DNA of 18,756 nt from Bacteroidota bacterium (GTDB lineage: Bacteria > Bacteroidota > Bacteroidia > Sphingobacteriales > Sphingobacteriaceae), in contig JABDEQ010000054.1 of the NCBI GenBank assembly GCA_013286985.1, positions 1-18,756 on the forward strand, read 5' to 3'. The notes under the pieces are model-generated. The model had not been told where the DNA came from and searched no databases. It worked only from the letters and a program-made list of their open reading frames with translations. Position 1 is the first letter of the stretch. Each line of letters begins with the position of its first letter. The position numbers and the translations under genes are program-made. Below are positions 7,518-13,755 of the stretch, piece after piece.

Positions 7518-8144
7518 TTAATTGATTTTGCTGGTATAAAGCATCAGGTCGGCGGCGTTTTTAAATGTGAAGCCTATTTTTTTGATGATATTTTTTCGAT
7601 GGGTTTTTATAGTGTGGATGCTTAAGAAAAGCTTTTCAGCAATTTCCTTATTCGTCATTCCGGCTGATATTAAATGAATGATCTCTGTTTCACGGGCTGA
7701 CAGCATGGATGTATCGCTATTCCCCTTTAGTTCCGGCTGATCGCCAAAAAGCGTTTGGATGGTTGTTTTGCAATAAAACTGTTCATCTTTTGCGGTTGCA
7801 TAAATGGCCAGTATAATATCTGTATAGCTGCATTCTTTACATACGTAATGTTTTAGTCCGATGTTTATGAGTTCAATAATGCCTTCTTTTTGTTGCCGGT
7901 TTGATAGCACCAGGATTTTGGCAAAGGCAAACTGCTCCTGAATATTTTTTATGGCAGCAACAGCAAAATGGTTATAAAAAGGATCAATAATAATTACATG
8001 CGGCTTCAGGTTAATGGCAAGCTGTTCAATTTCCGTAATACTTTTACCCTCACCAATTACTTTTATATTTTCGGCATGCTGTAGTACGGCCATCAGCCCT
8101 TCGCTGGTTAATAATTGGTTATCGCATAGTAAAACTTCAATCAT
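7518..8144 (-). CDS. NarL/FixJ-type response regulator with LuxR HTH
   Basis: 208 residues. The receiver domain (about 1-120) has D8 of the acidic pocket (its partner is Asn9), phospho-acceptor D54 (VIIIDP), the conserved hydroxyl position S81 (VLS) and Lys103 (YVCKE). The C-terminal LuxR-type DNA-binding domain (about 145-205) reads LSARETEIIHLISAGMTNKEIA, then the recognition helix LSIHTIKTHRKNIIKKIG. No histidine kinase gene is adjacent, so it is an orphan here. It lies 112 bases upstream of the DUF4856 unit on the same strand; that unit has its own promoter, so this protein may be its regulator (inference). A weak -7-like TACCTTCG lies at 8178-8185 without a clear -33. Confidence 0.87.
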   Translation of the reverse strand: MIEVLLCDNQLLTSEGLMAVLQHAENIKVIGEGKSITEIEQLAINLKPHVIIIDPFYNHFAVAAIKNIQEQFAFAKILVLSNRQQKEGIIELINIGLKHYVCKECSYTDIILAIYATAKDEQFYCKTTIQTLFGDQPELKGNSDTSMLSARETEIIHLISAGMTNKEIAEKLFLSIHTIKTHRKNIIKKIGFTFKNAADLMLYTSKIN

Positions 8145-8260
8145 TGTTATTATTTAGTCTAATTCTAAACAATGGTACGAAGGTATTTTAAATACAGTTG
8201 CTTTGCAGTATATTTTTAAATAAAAATGGCAGGCTGATTATTAAACGCATCATAATTAAT

Positions 8261-8289
8261 CCCCAATCTCTAACAGCTAATCACTAAAT
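8261..8289. repeat. copy of AATCTCTAATC-type intergenic repeat
   Basis: CCCCAATCTCTAACAGC followed by TAATCACTAAAT just before recF shares words with the repeat at 441-510 (GAGATTGG, AGATTAGTGAT, ATCACTAATCTCT). No other structure was seen in the 152-base gap 8145-8296 apart from possible promoter elements. Confidence 0.45.
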
Positions 8290-8292
8290 TTG
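8285..8292 (+). promoter_or_regulatory. -7 element directly before recF
   Basis: TAAATTTG fits TAnnTTTG and ends 4 bases before the recF ATG, which would place transcription start at or near the start codon (leaderless message). No TTG is found 17-22 bases upstream, so support is from the -7 element only. tatD has the same geometry at 13744-13751. Confidence 0.4.
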
Positions 8293-8296
8293 GAAA

Positions 8297-9397
8297 ATGT
8301 ATTTGCAGCAGTTATCCGTTATCAACTTTAAAAATTACGCCGAAGCAGAGCTTACTTTTAGTGAAGGCGTAAATGTATTTACCGGAAATAACGGCGCCGG
8401 TAAAACTAACCTGCTCGATGCAATTCACTATCTGTCGTTATGCAAGAGCTATTTTAACCCCATTGATAGTCAGCAGATAAAACAAGGGACCGACTTTTTT
8501 ATAGTTACCGGCAATTTTAATAAGAATGATAAGCACGAAGCGGTAGCCTGTTCAGTAAAGCGCAATCAAAAGAAACAATTTAAACGCAATAAAAAAGATT
8601 ACCAGCGTCTGGCCGATCATATCGGGCTGTTTCCGCTGGTGATGGTATCACCTTATGATATTAGTATTATTATTGAGGGTAGCGAAGAAAGAAGGAAATT
8701 TATCGACAATGTGATATCACAAACTGATAATGCCTACCTTGATGAACTGATTATATATAATAAGGTATTGCTTAACCGCAATGCAATGCTGAAGCTTATT
8801 GCCGATACCGGCAGATACGACCCCGGTTTAATGGAGGTGCTTGATGAGCAGCTTACTGTTTCGGGCACGCGTATTTTTGAAAAGCGTAAGGCATTTATGG
8901 AGAGCTATACCGAAATATTTAATAGCCATTATCGTTTTTTAAGTGATAATGCCGAGGAGGTAGAGCTGATTTACGAGTCGCAATTATTGCAGGATGATTT
9001 TGCCGGACTGCTGAAAAAAAGTATTGAAAAGGATCGCGTTCTTGAACGTACCACCATGGGGATACATAAAGACGATTTGCAGTTTGCTATTCATGGCATG
9101 CCGATGAAAAAGTTTGGCTCGCAGGGGCAGCAAAAATCGTTTCTGATTGCGTTAAAATTGGCTCAGTATAGCTTTTTGTACAGGCAAAATGGTTTTAAAC
9201 CTATATTACTGCTCGATGATATTTTTGATAAGCTGGATGATCAACGAGTTACCAAACTGATGCAGATGATATCAAACCACGATTTTGGGCAGGTTTTTAT
9301 CACCGATACTAATGTTAACCGGGTTAAAAATATTTTTAATGAAATTGGGGTTGATATAAACTTATTTAAAGTTAAAGGAGGCGAAATAGATGCGTAA
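8297..9397 (+). CDS. recF: DNA replication and repair protein RecF
   Basis: 366 residues, the usual length. SMC-like ABC ATPase: Walker A GNNGAGKTN (30-38) in the N-terminal lobe, which opens with YLQQLSVINFKNY. The insertion domain (about 95-250) includes the RecF segment VSPYDISIIIEGSEERRKFID, then the ABC signature FGSQGQQKS (273-281) and Walker B ILLLDDIFDKLD (303-314). RecF binds DNA at gaps with RecO and RecR and helps load RecA at stalled forks, in the cytoplasm. Its last 8 bases overlap the DciA-like gene, so the two are translationally coupled. It diverges from the response regulator gene across 152 bases. Confidence 0.96.
   Translation: MYLQQLSVINFKNYAEAELTFSEGVNVFTGNNGAGKTNLLDAIHYLSLCKSYFNPIDSQQIKQGTDFFIVTGNFNKNDKHEAVACSVKRNQKKQFKRNKKDYQRLADHIGLFPLVMVSPYDISIIIEGSEERRKFIDNVISQTDNAYLDELIIYNKVLLNRNAMLKLIADTGRYDPGLMEVLDEQLTVSGTRIFEKRKAFMESYTEIFNSHYRFLSDNAEEVELIYESQLLQDDFAGLLKKSIEKDRVLERTTMGIHKDDLQFAIHGMPMKKFGSQGQQKSFLIALKLAQYSFLYRQNGFKPILLLDDIFDKLDDQRVTKLMQMISNHDFGQVFITDTNVNRVKNIFNEIGVDINLFKVKGGEIDA
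9374..9381 (+). promoter_or_regulatory. Shine-Dalgarno for the DciA-like gene, inside recF
   Basis: AAAGGAGG lies 8 bases before ATG 9390, within the recF codons for Val-Lys-Gly-Gly-Glu. A near-perfect SD is unusual beside the other starts in this window, which have A-rich leaders. It supports 9390 as the real start and re-initiation after recF. Confidence 0.6.
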
Positions 9398-9680
9398 GGC
9401 AAACGATAAATCGTTAAAAGAGGCAATTGAACAAATGCTGCAGGTTTATAAAATAAAACAGCGGTATGATGAAACAGCCATTATAGCCTCGTGGCCCGAG
9501 TTGGTGGGTGCGCCGGTAGCTAACCGTACCAAGGAAATATTTATACGTAATCAGAAGCTGTTTCTTCGCATAGAATCGTCCGTAATAAAAAACGAACTGA
9601 TGATGATGCGTTCGCAGATAATCGAGAAGATAAACGAAAAGGCGAAAGGAATATTAGTAGACGAGATTATTTTTCTCTAG
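9390..9680 (+). CDS. DUF721 / DciA-like replication protein
   Basis: 96 residues; small basic protein of the DUF721 family. It opens with a helical segment SLKEAIEQMLQVYKIKQRYDE, followed by the family core SWPELVGAPVANRTKEIFIRNQKLFLRIESSVIKNEL and a C-terminal helix ending VDEIIFL. In bacteria lacking DnaC/DnaI loaders, DciA interacts with the DnaB helicase and supports its loading. A matching role here is inferred from family and from coupling to recF. It overlaps recF by 8 bases and its 3' end overlaps the convergent small membrane protein gene by 14 bases. Confidence 0.88.
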   Translation: MRKANDKSLKEAIEQMLQVYKIKQRYDETAIIASWPELVGAPVANRTKEIFIRNQKLFLRIESSVIKNELMMMRSQIIEKINEKAKGILVDEIIFL

Positions 9681-9867
9681 AGCGCCATCTTGGAAAAAAT
9701 GTTCTGAAATTCAAATCGTCGCTCATTCTTGAAAAGGCTAAAATAAATAATCCGGGTACTATAAAAGCAAGTTGCGCTTCGGGGTGGGTTCTGTATAATA
9801 ATATGGTTCCTGAAACTAATACTACAATAAGTAACGTATATAAAATATATTTAAGTAATAGTTTCAT
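9667..9867 (-). CDS. small two-helix membrane protein, unknown function
   Basis: 66 residues. Two hydrophobic stretches (about 6-24, YILYTLLIVVLVSGTILLY, and about 33-45, LAFIVPGLFILAF) are separated by a short polar loop, with a basic C-terminus (FFPRWRSREK). The hydrophobic pattern and basic tail look like a genuine small inner-membrane protein. Its end overlaps the convergent DciA-like gene by 14 bases. No family recognised. It could be spurious, but nothing else accounts for 9681-9867. Confidence 0.6.
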   Translation of the reverse strand: MKLLLKYILYTLLIVVLVSGTILLYRTHPEAQLAFIVPGLFILAFSRMSDDLNFRTFFPRWRSREK

Positions 9868-9969
9868 TGTTTTATTTAGTTTATAATTAAGGCATTATGG
9901 CAGATCGGAAAATCTGGGCAATATCATAAAAATATGCACTTATTTTCAAATAAACAAAATAAAAATATA

Positions 9970-10003
9970 GCCAGGCGCTCTTTCTGTTAAAAAAACGCCC
10001 GGC
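9970..10003 (-). terminator. ndk terminator, usable in both directions
   Basis: Arms 9970-9977 (GCCAGGCG) and 9996-10003 (CGCCCGGC) form an 8-bp stem with one G-T pair and an 18-base loop. It begins 14 bases after the ndk stop on the minus strand and is followed there by TATATTTTTATTTT. On the plus strand it is followed by TTTTT. Confidence 0.7.
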
Positions 10004-10017
10004 TTTTTAATATATTG

Positions 10018-10437
10018 TTAGAACTTTTCAAGACCTGAGAAGAAGAAAGCGCCTTCAATGTTAGCGTTTTCGTCAGAGTCAGAGCCATGAACGGCATTTG
10101 CACCAATTGATTGTGCATACAAATTACGGATGGTTCCTTTGTCGGCCTTTGCCGGATCAGTAGCACCAATTAATTTACGGAAATCTTCAACAGCATTGTC
10201 TTTTTCAAGAATTGCCGCTACAATGGTACCTGATGACATAAAGTCAACCAGTTCGCCATAAAAAGGACGTGCTTTATGAACTTCATAAAATTTGCCGGCA
10301 GTTTCCTGGCTTAATTTAGTGTACTTCATAGCAGTTATTTTAAAACCGCTTTTTATTATTTGATCTAAAATTGCACCAATGTGGCCGTTTGCAACAGCAT
10401 CGGGCTTAATCATGGTAAATGTTTTATTAGTTTCCAT
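10018..10437 (-). CDS. ndk: nucleoside diphosphate kinase
   Basis: 139 residues, the full family length. Opens [10 protein letters not shown], contains the nucleotide-binding segment [14 protein letters not shown] (57-70) and [15 protein letters not shown] (90-104), and the active-site motif NAVHGSDS with phospho-histidine H117. Transfers the gamma phosphate from ATP to other (d)NDPs in the cytoplasm. Monocistronic: a terminator follows (9970-10003) and a leader of about 115 bases with a 9-bp inverted repeat precedes it. Confidence 0.97.
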   Translation of the reverse strand: METNKTFTMIKPDAVANGHIGAILDQIIKSGFKITAMKYTKLSQETAGKFYEVHKARPFYGELVDFMSSGTIVAAILEKDNAVEDFRKLIGATDPAKADKGTIRNLYAQSIGANAVHGSDSDENANIEGAFFFSGLEKF

Positions 10438-10471
10438 CAGAAATTTGTTGTTTATGTATTTTTAAATGTGA

Positions 10472-10532
10472 TGCAGGATGCTTTGTTTATTGCCCCAACT
10501 CTCCTTGTTGAAACATTTTGACCCATCCTGCA
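10472..10532 (-). other. inverted repeat in the ndk leader
   Basis: TGCAGGATG (10472-10480) and CATCCTGCA (10524-10532) are perfect 9-bp complements separated by 43 bases. Both lie between the ndk -7 element and its ATG, so they would fold in the mRNA leader. No known riboswitch or leader motif was recognised. The repeat could be a structured leader or chance. Confidence 0.4.
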
Positions 10533-10552
10533 ACGGGCTGAATAATTTGCCG

Positions 10553-10560
10553 CAAAAGTA
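10553..10560 (-). promoter_or_regulatory. possible ndk -7 element
   Basis: TACTTTTG on the minus strand fits TAnnTTTG and lies 115 bases upstream of the ndk ATG. A TTG occurs upstream but with only 8 bases between, so the -33 is not convincing. Confidence 0.4.
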
Positions 10561-10625
10561 GCTTTTTACAATTAAAACATAAAGGCTTTACATTAAAATA
10601 GATACCTGTATTTGATTTATTTATT

Positions 10626-10633
10626 TAGCTTTG
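10626..10633 (+). promoter_or_regulatory. possible nrnA -7 element
   Basis: TAGCTTTG fits TAnnTTTG and ends 19 bases before ATG 10653. The nearest upstream TTG (10612-10614) is 11 bases away, too close for the usual 19-20 spacing, so only the -7 supports it. Confidence 0.45.
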
Positions 10634-10652
10634 CAGCTCTTTTTTTAAATTG

Positions 10653-11663
10653 ATGTTAGATATAGCCACGCTTGCTGAACTTTTAGCAAAGCCCCAAAAA
10701 ATAGTTATCACTACCCATCATAAACCTGATGGCGATGCAATGGGTTCGTCTTTGGGTTTATATAATTATTTAATTCAGCAAGGCCATCACGCTAAAGTAA
10801 TAACCCCAACCGACTATCCGGATAACATAAGCTGGATGCCCGGTAATGACGACGTTATTATTTATACCGAAAATTTAGAACAGTCGGCCCAATTGATTGC
10901 CGATGCCGATATCATTTTTTGCCTTGACTTTAATGCATTGAGCCGCATTAATAACATGGGCATATTGGTTGGCGAAAGCGCTGCCAAAAAAGTGATGATT
11001 GATCATCACCTGGAGCCTGCCGATTTTGATGATTACCGTTATTGGGATATTAATGCCTGTGCAACCGCCCAGCTGGTTTATAAATTTATTGTTAAAGAGC
11101 TGAATAATAAACAACTCGTTAATAAAGATGTAGCCACCTGTCTGTATACCGGTATCATGACCGATTCAGCATCATTTTCATTACCCAATACAACAGCCGA
11201 AGTACACCGCATAGTGGCCGATTTAATTGACGCTGGTGCGCAAAGTTATCAGATCCACCAGTTGGTGTTCAATAACTCGTCCGAAAGCAGGTTACGCTTT
11301 TTGGGGATGTGCTTGTCAGAGAAGCTGGAAGTTTTAGAGGAATACAATACGGCCCTGATAACCGTTAGTAAACAGGATCTGGAGAAATATAATGTGGTAA
11401 CAGGCGATACAGAAGGTATAGTAAATTATGCATTGTCAATTACAGGTATTAGATTAGCGGCCTTTATTGTTGAACGTTCTGACATGGTTAAGCTTTCGCT
11501 GCGGTCGAGAGGTGAGTTTCCGGCAAATGATATTTGTAAAAAATATTTTAATGGAGGCGGCCACCGTAACGCAGCAGGCGGAATGTCAAACAGCAGCCTT
11601 GAAGAAGTAGTAAATCAATTTAAATTAATATTACCCGAGTACAAAAAACTATTAATACAATAA
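10653..11663 (+). CDS. nrnA: DHH/DHHA1 phosphoesterase, bifunctional oligoribonuclease/PAP phosphatase NrnA-type
   Basis: 336 residues from ATG 10653; a TTG at 10650 would add one residue, and ATG is preferred. DHH domain: THHKPDGDAMGSS (21-33), FCLDFN (89-94) and IDHHLEP (116-122, the D-H-H triad), with TGIMTDSASF (166-175). C-terminal DHHA1 domain with GGGHRNAAGG (301-310) for nucleotide binding. NrnA degrades short RNA oligomers (nanoRNA) to mononucleotides and dephosphorylates 3'-phosphoadenosine 5'-phosphate, using Mn2+. The FKBP lipoprotein gene follows after 8 bases, suggesting cotranscription. Confidence 0.92.
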   Translation: MLDIATLAELLAKPQKIVITTHHKPDGDAMGSSLGLYNYLIQQGHHAKVITPTDYPDNISWMPGNDDVIIYTENLEQSAQLIADADIIFCLDFNALSRINNMGILVGESAAKKVMIDHHLEPADFDDYRYWDINACATAQLVYKFIVKELNNKQLVNKDVATCLYTGIMTDSASFSLPNTTAEVHRIVADLIDAGAQSYQIHQLVFNNSSESRLRFLGMCLSEKLEVLEEYNTALITVSKQDLEKYNVVTGDTEGIVNYALSITGIRLAAFIVERSDMVKLSLRSRGEFPANDICKKYFNGGGHRNAAGGMSNSSLEEVVNQFKLILPEYKKLLIQ

Positions 11664-11671
11664 ACTTAAAA

Positions 11672-12640
11672 ATGAAAAAAAGACTGATGTTTTTAGCGCT
11701 TGCAGCCATCGGATTGGCAAGTTGCAATGGTGGATTTAAAAAAGGCGAAGGAGGATTGTTATACAATATTATCACAGAAAAATCCGGACCTAAAATTCAA
11801 GCCGGCGATTTTGTGGCCCTTAACTTAACCTTAAAAACTGATGCCGACTCGGTAGTTGGCAGCACTTATGATAATGGTCTGCCATTTATGCAACAGATAC
11901 AAAAACCACAGGCTGCTGGTGATATCATATCGGGTATACAAAAACTAAGTGAAGGCGATAGCGCAATAATTAAGGTCAATATCGATTCATTAAGCAAAGG
12001 CCACCCACGTCCGCCGGGCTTAAAAGGTAAATACCAGGTTTATATTATTAAAGTTGAAAAAGTTATTTCAAAAGGAAACTTAACCGACCAGGTTTTCCAG
12101 GGCCGCGAACAGGCTTATGTAAATACTATTTTAGATGGTTTGAAAAAATCAGAGCCGGTAAAGCTTAACAAATACATTGCCGATAACAAACTTAACGTTA
12201 CCAAAACCGACTCAGGCTTATTCTATCAGATCACTAAACAAGGTGAAGGTGTAAAACCGGTTGCCGGCGATACTGTTGTAGTTAACTACACACTTAGATT
12301 AGTTTCTAATAAAATTTTAGAAACCAGCATAAAATCTGAAGCTGTTAAAAATAAATTACCTATTAACCCAATGAACCCTTACAAGCCTATTCGTTTTGCT
12401 ATTGGTACAAAAGGAATGATAAAAGGTTGGGATCAGGGTATGCAATTGTTAAACAAAGGTGCTGAGGCCAAATTCCTTATCCCTTCAAGCCTGGCTTACG
12501 GTCAGCAGGGTGCAGGTCAAATACAGCCTTATACTTCGCTTATATTTGATATCCAGTTACTTGATGTTGTTCACCCAAATCCAAATGCTCCTAAACCAGT
12601 AGCTCCGGCTTTGCTTGGACATCCACAACAAGTTAGATAA
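11672..12640 (+). CDS. FKBP-type peptidyl-prolyl isomerase lipoprotein
   Basis: 322 residues. Leader MKKRLMFLALAAIGLASC gives a lipobox with Cys18, so it is lipid-anchored. Two FKBP-like halves are seen. The N-terminal half (about 25-132) keeps the fold pattern (GDFVALNLTLKTD, SEGDSAIIKVNIDSL) but lacks the substrate-pocket signature, so it is probably non-catalytic. The C-terminal half (about 180-303) is a fuller FKBP domain with GDTVVVNYTLRL, FAIGTKGMIKGWDQGMQLL and FLIPSSLAYG, then a Pro-rich tail. It likely assists folding of exported proteins in the periplasm. A paralogue of nearly equal length follows 54 bases downstream, suggesting tandem duplication. A terminator hairpin follows its stop. 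Confidence 0.9.
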   Translation: MKKRLMFLALAAIGLASCNGGFKKGEGGLLYNIITEKSGPKIQAGDFVALNLTLKTDADSVVGSTYDNGLPFMQQIQKPQAAGDIISGIQKLSEGDSAIIKVNIDSLSKGHPRPPGLKGKYQVYIIKVEKVISKGNLTDQVFQGREQAYVNTILDGLKKSEPVKLNKYIADNKLNVTKTDSGLFYQITKQGEGVKPVAGDTVVVNYTLRLVSNKILETSIKSEAVKNKLPINPMNPYKPIRFAIGTKGMIKGWDQGMQLLNKGAEAKFLIPSSLAYGQQGAGQIQPYTSLIFDIQLLDVVHPNPNAPKPVAPALLGHPQQVR

Positions 12641-12656
12641 TAATTAAATCTTATAC

Positions 12657-12690
12657 AGCCTTCCTGTTAAAACAGGAGGGCTTTTTATTT
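12657..12690 (+). terminator. intrinsic terminator between the two FKBP genes
   Basis: AGCCTTCCTG (12657-12666) pairs with CAGGAGGGCT (12673-12682) over 10 bp with one G-T pair and a 6-base loop, followed by TTTTTATTTT. It begins 16 bases after the upstream stop. The U-tract ends only 3 bases before ATG 12695 of the next FKBP gene. Confidence 0.8.
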
Positions 12691-12694
12691 TACC

Positions 12695-13666
12695 ATGAAA
12701 TATATCCTGTTTATTTTGGCATTAACAATTGTTGTTAAGGCTAATGCTCAAACCGAAATGCAGCATACACCTAAAGGTGCAGCTTACCAGATATTTACCC
12801 ATAACACAGGCGATAAGATTAAGCAGAACGATGTAATAACTTTTGAGTTTATCCAAAAAACGGATAAAGATTCTGTTCTCTTTAGTACTTACGCAGCAGG
12901 TCACCCGGTTCAGGCACAAATTCAGCCATCACAAAACGTTGGCGATTTGATGGAGATATTTCCATTGTTAACGGTTAATGATAGTGCATTGGTAAAGGTG
13001 CCAACCGATTCAATATTTGCCGGGCATGAGGATCAGCGCCCTGCTTTTTTTCCTAAAGGCAGTTACCTGAATTTTACCCTGAAAATTGAAAAGGTACAAT
13101 CGTTAAATGACGCTATTGCTGAAAGAAATGCTGCTATTGCCGAAAAAAATGCAGCTAATGAAAAAGTAAAGGCTGCCGAGGCTACCAACGCTGCTAAATA
13201 TATTGCTGACCATAAACTGATTTTAAAAACAACGCCTTCGGGTTTAAAATATATAATCACCAAACCTTCGGTAAAACGTAAGGTTTTAAAAGGCGATACC
13301 GTACTGGTTGACTATGCCGGTCGTACGCTGGACGATAAAGTATTTGATTCGAGCATAGCGGCTGTTGCCCAGGCCTCGGGCTTAAACCAGCCCGGCCGTA
13401 CTTATGAGCCCATACAGGTTATAGTAGGCACCGGCGGCGTAATACCCGGCTGGGACGAAGGCTTGCTTTTATTAAACGAAGGCAGCAAAGCTACATTTGT
13501 TATCCCGTCATCACTGGCATACGGTGCCCAGGGAGCAGGCGACGATATCAAACCATACAATACCCTGGTGTTTGATGTTGAAGTAGTTAAGCTTAAACCT
13601 ACCAAGCACCCGGTAACAAAAAAACCGCTTGCAAAAAAGAAACCGGTGGCTAAAAAAGCCTCTTAA
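12695..13666 (+). CDS. FKBP-type peptidyl-prolyl isomerase, periplasmic paralogue
   Basis: 323 residues. Signal peptide (MKYILFILALTIVVKANAQ, cleavage near 18-19) without a lipobox, so it is probably soluble in the periplasm. An N-terminal FKBP-like half (about 27-134; GAAYQIFTHNTGDKIKQNDV) is followed by an Ala/Glu/Lys-rich helix (about 137-168; AIAERNAAIAEKNAANEKVK) likely to form a coiled coil. The C-terminal FKBP domain (about 180-296) has GDTVLVDYAGRTLDDKVFDSS, GGVIPGWDEGLLLL and FVIPSSLAYG, all good matches to active FKBPs. The tail (about 297-323) is very basic with repeated K-P/K-K units. It parallels the upstream lipoprotein domain for domain. Its start codon abuts a terminator, leaving little room for its own promoter or leader. 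Confidence 0.9.
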   Translation: MKYILFILALTIVVKANAQTEMQHTPKGAAYQIFTHNTGDKIKQNDVITFEFIQKTDKDSVLFSTYAAGHPVQAQIQPSQNVGDLMEIFPLLTVNDSALVKVPTDSIFAGHEDQRPAFFPKGSYLNFTLKIEKVQSLNDAIAERNAAIAEKNAANEKVKAAEATNAAKYIADHKLILKTTPSGLKYIITKPSVKRKVLKGDTVLVDYAGRTLDDKVFDSSIAAVAQASGLNQPGRTYEPIQVIVGTGGVIPGWDEGLLLLNEGSKATFVIPSSLAYGAQGAGDDIKPYNTLVFDVEVVKLKPTKHPVTKKPLAKKKPVAKKAS

Positions 13667-13698
13667 TTGATATTTCAATACACAGAATTGTTATAAAT

Positions 13699-13732
13699 AA
13701 CTTACGAAGTTTTTAAAGCTTCGTAAGTTTCT
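13699..13732 (+). terminator. intrinsic terminator after the second FKBP gene
   Basis: AACTTACGAAG (13699-13709) and CTTCGTAAGTT (13719-13729) are perfect 11-bp complements with a 9-base A/T loop, followed by TCTT. It lies 33 bases after the stop and isolates tatD. Confidence 0.75.
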
Positions 13733-13743
13733 TAGCGGATAGT

Positions 13744-13751
13744 TAACTTTG
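13744..13751 (+). promoter_or_regulatory. -7 element directly before tatD
   Basis: TAACTTTG fits TAnnTTTG and ends 4 bases before ATG 13756, the same spacing as at recF, implying a leaderless or near-leaderless transcript. No TTG occurs at the usual -33 spacing; that region is occupied by the preceding terminator stem. Confidence 0.45.
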
Positions 13752-13755
13752 CCGC

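Noticed and set aside
9901..9916. CAGAT/ATCTG mini-hairpin upstream of the small membrane protein
   Set aside because: A 5-bp stem is expected by chance and no tract or conserved element accompanies it.
13063..13263. Alanine/phenylalanine-rich frame antisense to the second FKBP gene
   Set aside because: Its composition is the reverse reading of the Ala/Glu/Lys coiled coil; nothing suggests independent coding.
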